Of a DNA stretch of 9,070 bases, positions 5,945 to 9,070 are shown in pieces. The stretch is taken from the NCBI GenBank assembly GCA_018060305.1, contig JAGOWF010000100.1, positions 1 through 9,070 on the forward strand, read 5' to 3'. The notes beneath the pieces are model-generated. The model searched no databases. It saw only the letters and a program-made list of their open reading frames with translations, and was not told where the DNA came from. The DNA comes from Pyrinomonadaceae bacterium. Its GTDB lineage: Bacteria; Acidobacteriota; Blastocatellia; Pyrinomonadales; Pyrinomonadaceae. Position 1 is the first letter of the stretch; the number at the start of each line of letters is the position of its first letter. The translations under genes were made by a program, and so were the position numbers.

Positions 5945-7326
5945 CTGCCCCTCGGAATACACCTAACCCCGGTGAATACATTTCGATGATTAAGACGTCT
6001 CATTGCGTCGACAGGATCGGTAGATTTTTTCTGCAAGTAATTCTCTCCAGCCTCCACAGCATGAGCTAGGAAAGCAGCACTGTATGGATTATTAAGATCG
6101 ACGTCAAAGGCAATATCACCATTCCCCAGGACAGTTGCCTCAACGCTGCCCTCCTTTACGTTTTGATCGGGACGGCGACCAAAATTGACACCGCCATAGT
6201 GTCGTTCCTTAAGGCCGGCTGTATCAAGGTTCTTTGTGGCGACTCCAGACACATATATACCGTAATTTGGCTTTCCACTATCGCCGTTGTAAAAATCGAC
6301 GAATTGCGCGTTTGCCAAGTTGACGCCCTGTGCCGCGACAGCTTCCACAGTATTTAGAAATACTGCCTTGTTGTGAAGAGTCATACTCTCATACTGAGGC
6401 CTTGCGGTTTTTCCATAGGTATTATTCAATAAAGAGAGGGCGGCCGAGCCTCCGTAATTTACAGTTCCTAATTGGTCAAACGTAGGCACCTGAAGGTCGC
6501 AGTCACCGCCCCGGTTTCGGCTGGGATCGAGAATCCACATATCGCCGTTAATAGGCTCGCCGCCGTCTGCCCAGTTGTAGCCGGTGTAGTACGAGACCTT
6601 GCGGAGCCCGCGATATCCTTGTCGCTTATTGTCAGCGCCGATAAAGTAGTCTGGGAGTTCCGGTCCAAGAGGAGGTTTCTTATCCTTGTTCCGTTCGCCG
6701 CGGTTTGCCAACATTAGCGCAACGGTACACGGCACGCGGTCGTCCCATTCATCCGTGCAGCCAAACTCCGCGTCCCCCACGTAACCGGCGTCGTAGTTTA
6801 GTATCGGCGGGAATGATTCGGGTGCGGTGAGGGGGACGGACGTGCCGAGGCCAGCTAGTTCGGCGCGGTAGGAGTCGCCGTTGGGAACCGAGCCGGGTGA
6901 TTCAACGTAGACCCAGCTTCCGGTAACCGGATCGGTCTCGGTAAAGAGGCGATAGTTGCCATTCTCATAGTTGGAGTAGTAGGCGATCTTTGTGCCGCCC
7001 ATATATACATGCTGGCCTCCGTTCAGGCCGTTCCCCATATCTGTGATCTTTTGCCCCGTGACCGAGGAATAGAGATAGTAAACAGCACCGAAATCAAACC
7101 AGCCGACAGTGCATTCCCCGGGAAACTCCGCATCGTCGCACTCACGATCAAACTTTTGCTCCTTTACCGGCCGCCCGTCGCCGTCATAGGTCGTGTCAAC
7201 CTTTACGTCTTTAGCGTCCTGCGCATGGCTGACTCCGGTAAACTGCCTGAACTGCGCCGTCCGCCCCGCCGCGTCGAAATGGTTGAGAATCGCAATATTG
7301 CACGGTTGACTCAATACGCCCCCCAT
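5941..7326 (-). CDS. C-terminal stub of an Rhs/YD-repeat protein with variable tip
   Basis: The 461 residues starting MGGVLSQPCN look like the end of a much larger Rhs protein. YD-like units appear at FDAAGRTAQF (17-26) and TYDGDGRPVKE (46-56). They are followed by VYYLYSSVTGQKITDM (82-97), VYMGGTKIAYYSN (107-119) and a TDPVTGSW run (131-138), then RAELAGLGTSVPL (154-166), the order found where Rhs repeats end. Residues about 265-461 form the variable part; the last hundred contain FDVDLNNP (407-414), HAVEAGENYL (422-431) and TDPVDAMRRL (436-445), like an Rhs tip domain I cannot name. A full Rhs protein has over a thousand residues with a signal or anchor; neither is present here. The start is uncertain: ATG 7326 lies seven bases after the upstream stop, and the frame also runs open to 7398. 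The next gene overlaps its stop (ATGA). Confidence 0.72.
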   Translation of the reverse strand: MGGVLSQPCNIAILNHFDAAGRTAQFRQFTGVSHAQDAKDVKVDTTYDGDGRPVKEQKFDRECDDAEFPGECTVGWFDFGAVYYLYSSVTGQKITDMGNGLNGGQHVYMGGTKIAYYSNYENGNYRLFTETDPVTGSWVYVESPGSVPNGDSYRAELAGLGTSVPLTAPESFPPILNYDAGYVGDAEFGCTDEWDDRVPCTVALMLANRGERNKDKKPPLGPELPDYFIGADNKRQGYRGLRKVSYYTGYNWADGGEPINGDMWILDPSRNRGGDCDLQVPTFDQLGTVNYGGSAALSLLNNTYGKTARPQYESMTLHNKAVFLNTVEAVAAQGVNLANAQFVDFYNGDSGKPNYGIYVSGVATKNLDTAGLKERHYGGVNFGRRPDQNVKEGSVEATVLGNGDIAFDVDLNNPYSAAFLAHAVEAGENYLQKKSTDPVDAMRRLNHRNVFTGVRCIPRGR

Positions 7327-7333
7327 CCGCTCA

Positions 7334-8401
7334 CTATTTAATCTTTGCTGCGTAGACTTTTCCGTTGATAGCAGAGAAAATTGTTGAATCGAAAACAACT
7401 AGTGCGTCTATCCTTCCCGGAGGCACACGACCGAACGGACTCCAATCACCACCGGATGATTCGCGAAGTAACTCTCCAGTACTACCAGCGTAAATGAGCG
7501 CTCCGAACGCACCCACAAGTATTCGTTTCCTTCCCAGTGGCAAATCAATATTCTCCCATGTGTTTCCTCCATCAGTTGTTTTATGTACGGCCCCATTCGT
7601 TGCGACATAACCGATACTTAAATCACTGAATGCCATGTCTTCAACTGCTTCAGAAACTACTGAACGCAGATTTGCGACAATACGCCAGGATTTACCCCCA
7701 TCGAAAGACTTCAGCACTGTCCCCCCCGTTAATACCATCCACCCTTCAGAAGCCCGGAAATAGAGAGAATCAATTGTGCCTTGACTCGGACCAATCCAAA
7801 GTGGCGTCCACTTATGCTTTCTAATATCTTCGGTTACCAGCATCGGAAGAGTATTTTTTGCAGACGGCAACAAGATTTGACGATTCGTGACCTTGAGTGC
7901 CTGTCGACTGAAGGGTTGATTGTGAGAATCGAGATAATCAAAATTATAAACCGTCAAATCCGTACTGGTTTTGGTGAAATCTACCCTCCAAATCTGCTCC
8001 CCATGATCACATTGCGCAAAGACGTACATTCGGCCACCGAATCCGTCACCAGTTAACGGTACGCAGAGGTTAGAGTACGGTGTTGGCCCATTCGCCGCAC
8101 GTCCGTTTCTCCGTACTATTCTGGTAACTAATCCGTCGTTGCTCGCAAGCAGTTCTCTTTTGATTTCGAATGCGGGCAATTGCTCAACGGTATTTAGACC
8201 TCCGACAGTCCACCACCCCCTGTCGGTGAATGCTAGTAGACGGTTGTCGAGTACGGACAAGAATGATACCTCCGCAGGAATGTCGACGTTCAACCATTCA
8301 AAACTAGGCCCTCCGACCTCGGAATGTACTGGCGAACTCTTCGGTTTTGTTTCACATGAAATAATCAACAATAATATCAGGAGCCACATACCAATTCTCA
8401 T
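7334..8401 (-). CDS. lipoprotein with Asp-box (BNR/YCF48-like) propeller repeats
   Basis: This is a 355-residue lipoprotein. The hydrophobic N-terminus ends in the lipobox LIISC, with Cys16 as lipidation site and no Asp at +2 (next residues ETK), which favours the outer membrane by the E. coli rule. The C-terminal half has two clear Asp-boxes, SFDGGKSW (232-239) and TTDGGNTW (275-282), and a degenerate third (SSGGDW, about 315-320), each following a beta-strand, as in BNR/YCF48-like beta-propellers. Such folds bind ligands or proteins; no sialidase catalytic residues are evident. It follows the M15 peptidase gene by 57 bases and precedes the rhs stub by seven, suggesting one transcript. Base composition is low in GC. 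A protective role against the neighbouring peptidase is inference from position and localisation. Confidence 0.78.
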   Translation of the reverse strand: MRIGMWLLILLLIISCETKPKSSPVHSEVGGPSFEWLNVDIPAEVSFLSVLDNRLLAFTDRGWWTVGGLNTVEQLPAFEIKRELLASNDGLVTRIVRRNGRAANGPTPYSNLCVPLTGDGFGGRMYVFAQCDHGEQIWRVDFTKTSTDLTVYNFDYLDSHNQPFSRQALKVTNRQILLPSAKNTLPMLVTEDIRKHKWTPLWIGPSQGTIDSLYFRASEGWMVLTGGTVLKSFDGGKSWRIVANLRSVVSEAVEDMAFSDLSIGYVATNGAVHKTTDGGNTWENIDLPLGRKRILVGAFGALIYAGSTGELLRESSGGDWSPFGRVPPGRIDALVVFDSTIFSAINGKVYAAKIK

Positions 8402-8412
8402 GTTTTCATTTT

Positions 8413-8418
8413 TCCTTC
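8413..8418 (-). promoter_or_regulatory. Shine-Dalgarno before the lipoprotein gene
   Basis: GAAGGA on the minus strand lies 11 bases before the ATG at 8401, a little far. A nearer ATG at 8409 is three bases away but opens only a three-codon frame (Met-Lys-Thr-stop, 8398-8409) that overlaps the lipoprotein start in a different frame. Confidence 0.45.
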
Positions 8419-8458
8419 AGTACTTAATCCACACACTCTAGAGTTCAAGATGCGGAGA

Positions 8459-8974
8459 TCATTTCAGACAATTCCGATAATAGTCTTGGGCATCAAGCTT
8501 CTGCTGGTGAGTCGGTTTGGTTTTATAGTTAAAATGCGGCGGATCATTCGGCTCATTTCGATAGAAGCCGTGTTTGTTAAATACCTGCTCGACCGAACGA
8601 CCGTTGCGAACCTTCTTAGCATAGTCGCTAGTATCAACCGAAAAACCCGCCCCATGATTACTTGTGCCTGGGCAGTCGTCCTCAGTTACCTTAGCCGCTT
8701 TGGCAATTCGAGGATATGGTTTTGGTTTGCCAGCATTTTGAGCGGCAATATTCGCTTTATACTGCTTGTAATACTCAACTTGAGTTTCAAAAGTCCGAAA
8801 CAGTTCGTTTACACCTAGCCTGCCCATCGGCGTGCCACGAATGCCCCCAGCATTTTGGATTTCCTCGAGGACAGCCAGGAAGTCATCTATGACCGCAGCA
8901 TTTAAATATGGAAAGTTGGTCGGCGCCGAGTCCTTAGACTGGTCGATTATCACGCCGCCGAGTTCGATTGCCAC
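8459..8974 (-). CDS. M15/VanY-like peptidase, probable Rhs tip cut off by an insertion sequence
   Basis: The 171 residues carry the M15 zinc-peptidase pattern: NELFRTFETQ (56-65), then SNHGAGFSVD (105-114) matching SxHxxGxAxD, and DPPHFNY (144-150). Predicted zinc ligands are His107, Asp114 and His147; Asp144 stands where VanY-type enzymes have the catalytic Glu, a variant also seen in M15 relatives with DPMHF. Such enzymes cut peptide stems of peptidoglycan. There is no signal peptide, and the putative GTG start (8974) has a poor ribosome binding site. The frame stays open only to an in-frame TAG at 8990-8992, which falls inside the probable IS end, so the real N-terminus may have been a longer Rhs protein. 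The short N-terminal piece IELGG...IDDFLAVL is unplaced. Expression of the stub is doubtful; the domain itself is clear. Confidence 0.72.
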   Translation of the reverse strand: MAIELGGVIIDQSKDSAPTNFPYLNAAVIDDFLAVLEEIQNAGGIRGTPMGRLGVNELFRTFETQVEYYKQYKANIAAQNAGKPKPYPRIAKAAKVTEDDCPGTSNHGAGFSVDTSDYAKKVRNGRSVEQVFNKHGFYRNEPNDPPHFNYKTKPTHQQKLDAQDYYRNCLK

Positions 8975-8985
8975 TAATATTCTTT

Positions 8986-9070
8986 GGGTCTATGGTAGTT
9001 AAGCCAAAAAGTGGATAGACTAAACTACTGACATGAAACGACTAAACCGCTATTATCGGCGTTCCCGAAT
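8986..9070 (+). mobile_element. left end of a probable IS1595-family insertion sequence (runs off window)
   Basis: The segment starting GGGTCTATGGTAGTTAAGCC at 8986 precedes a plus-strand reading frame whose first residues resemble IS1595-type transposases. The change of strand at this point and the loss of the minus-strand peptidase frame within it fit an IS end. The terminal repeat cannot be confirmed because the other end is outside the window. If the boundary is right, the adjacent 8 bases TATTCTTT (8978-8985) should recur at the far side. Confidence 0.45.
9033..9070 (+). CDS. start of a probable IS1595-family transposase (partial)
   Basis: ATG at 9033 opens MKRLNRYYRRSR before the window ends. 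Transposases of the IS1595 family that I remember begin with a similar M-K-x-N-(R/K)-Y-Y-x-R-S-(K/R)-I stretch before a helix-turn-helix. Only twelve codons are visible, so this is a resemblance, not a proof. No clear Shine-Dalgarno is present. Confidence 0.42.
   Translation, partial: MKRLNRYYRRSR

Noticed and set aside
5945..5962. Longer start (18 extra bases) for the secreted protein
   Set aside because: The ATG at 5944 has a Shine-Dalgarno and an ATGA overlap and opens directly into the signal peptide; the longer start adds polar residues before it.
7327..7398. Longer start of the rhs stub at 7398
   Set aside because: It would overlap the lipoprotein gene by 65 bases, and the extra residues do not look like Rhs sequence. 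The ATG at 7326 lies just after the lipoprotein stop. Not excluded.
8398..8409. Three-codon leader frame (Met-Lys-Thr-stop) before the lipoprotein
   Set aside because: It is close to the Shine-Dalgarno and overlaps the real start, but so short a frame arises by chance; no attenuator structure seen.
8450..8818. Plus-strand frame of 122 codons opposite the M15 peptidase
   Set aside because: Antisense to a frame with clear zinc-peptidase motifs; its hydrophobic look comes from the complement of Asn/Lys/Glu-rich codons.
1..9070. tRNA, rRNA, CRISPR array or riboswitch
   Set aside because: I saw no cloverleaf with CCA-end features, no regularly spaced repeats and no riboswitch-like conserved leader; the leaders of glmM and the transglycosylase are short.

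Overview
The window looks like chromosomal DNA from a Gram-negative, moderately GC-rich bacterium. My best guess is an acidobacterium of the Blastocatellia/Pyrinomonadaceae kind. The guess rests on remembered resemblance of the rhs-type proteins, the AroB variant and the small membrane protein to proteins of that group; no search was possible. A lipoprotein with a lipobox, signal peptides and a periplasmic-type lytic transglycosylase fit a diderm cell.

Left part (about 1-5000): ordinary chromosome, GC-rich. It starts with the C-terminal end of a B12-binding-type radical SAM protein (+), which converges on a three-gene minus-strand operon with a 4-base overlap of the two stop codons. The operon is, in transcription order, glmM (phosphoglucosamine mutase, cell-wall precursor synthesis), aroB (3-dehydroquinate synthase, shikimate pathway) and a small single-pass membrane protein resembling DUF4845. 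glmM and aroB overlap in a GTGA junction, and aroB carries a near-perfect 24-base palindrome inside its coding sequence. A 211-base divergent promoter region separates glmM from a plus-strand secreted SLT-type lytic transglycosylase.

Right part (about 4980-9070): an accessory region on the minus strand, of mosaic base composition, that reads as debris and displaced pieces of rhs genes. In transcription order: the left end of a probable IS1595-family insertion sequence (+, at the window edge); an M15/VanY-like peptidase that looks like the tip of an Rhs protein cut off by the IS; a lipoprotein with Asp-box propeller repeats; an rhs C-terminal stub with two YD-like repeats and a variable tip; a secreted protein translationally coupled to the stub (ATGA overlap); and an rhs internal fragment that is only a remnant.

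Taken together, the right part suggests two tip-plus-partner cassettes: M15 peptidase with lipoprotein, and Rhs tip with secreted protein. These would be expected of polymorphic toxin/immunity pairs whose protective proteins act outside the cytoplasm. That reading is inference. The individual domain calls are supported by visible motifs, but toxin and immunity functions are not demonstrated by the sequence.
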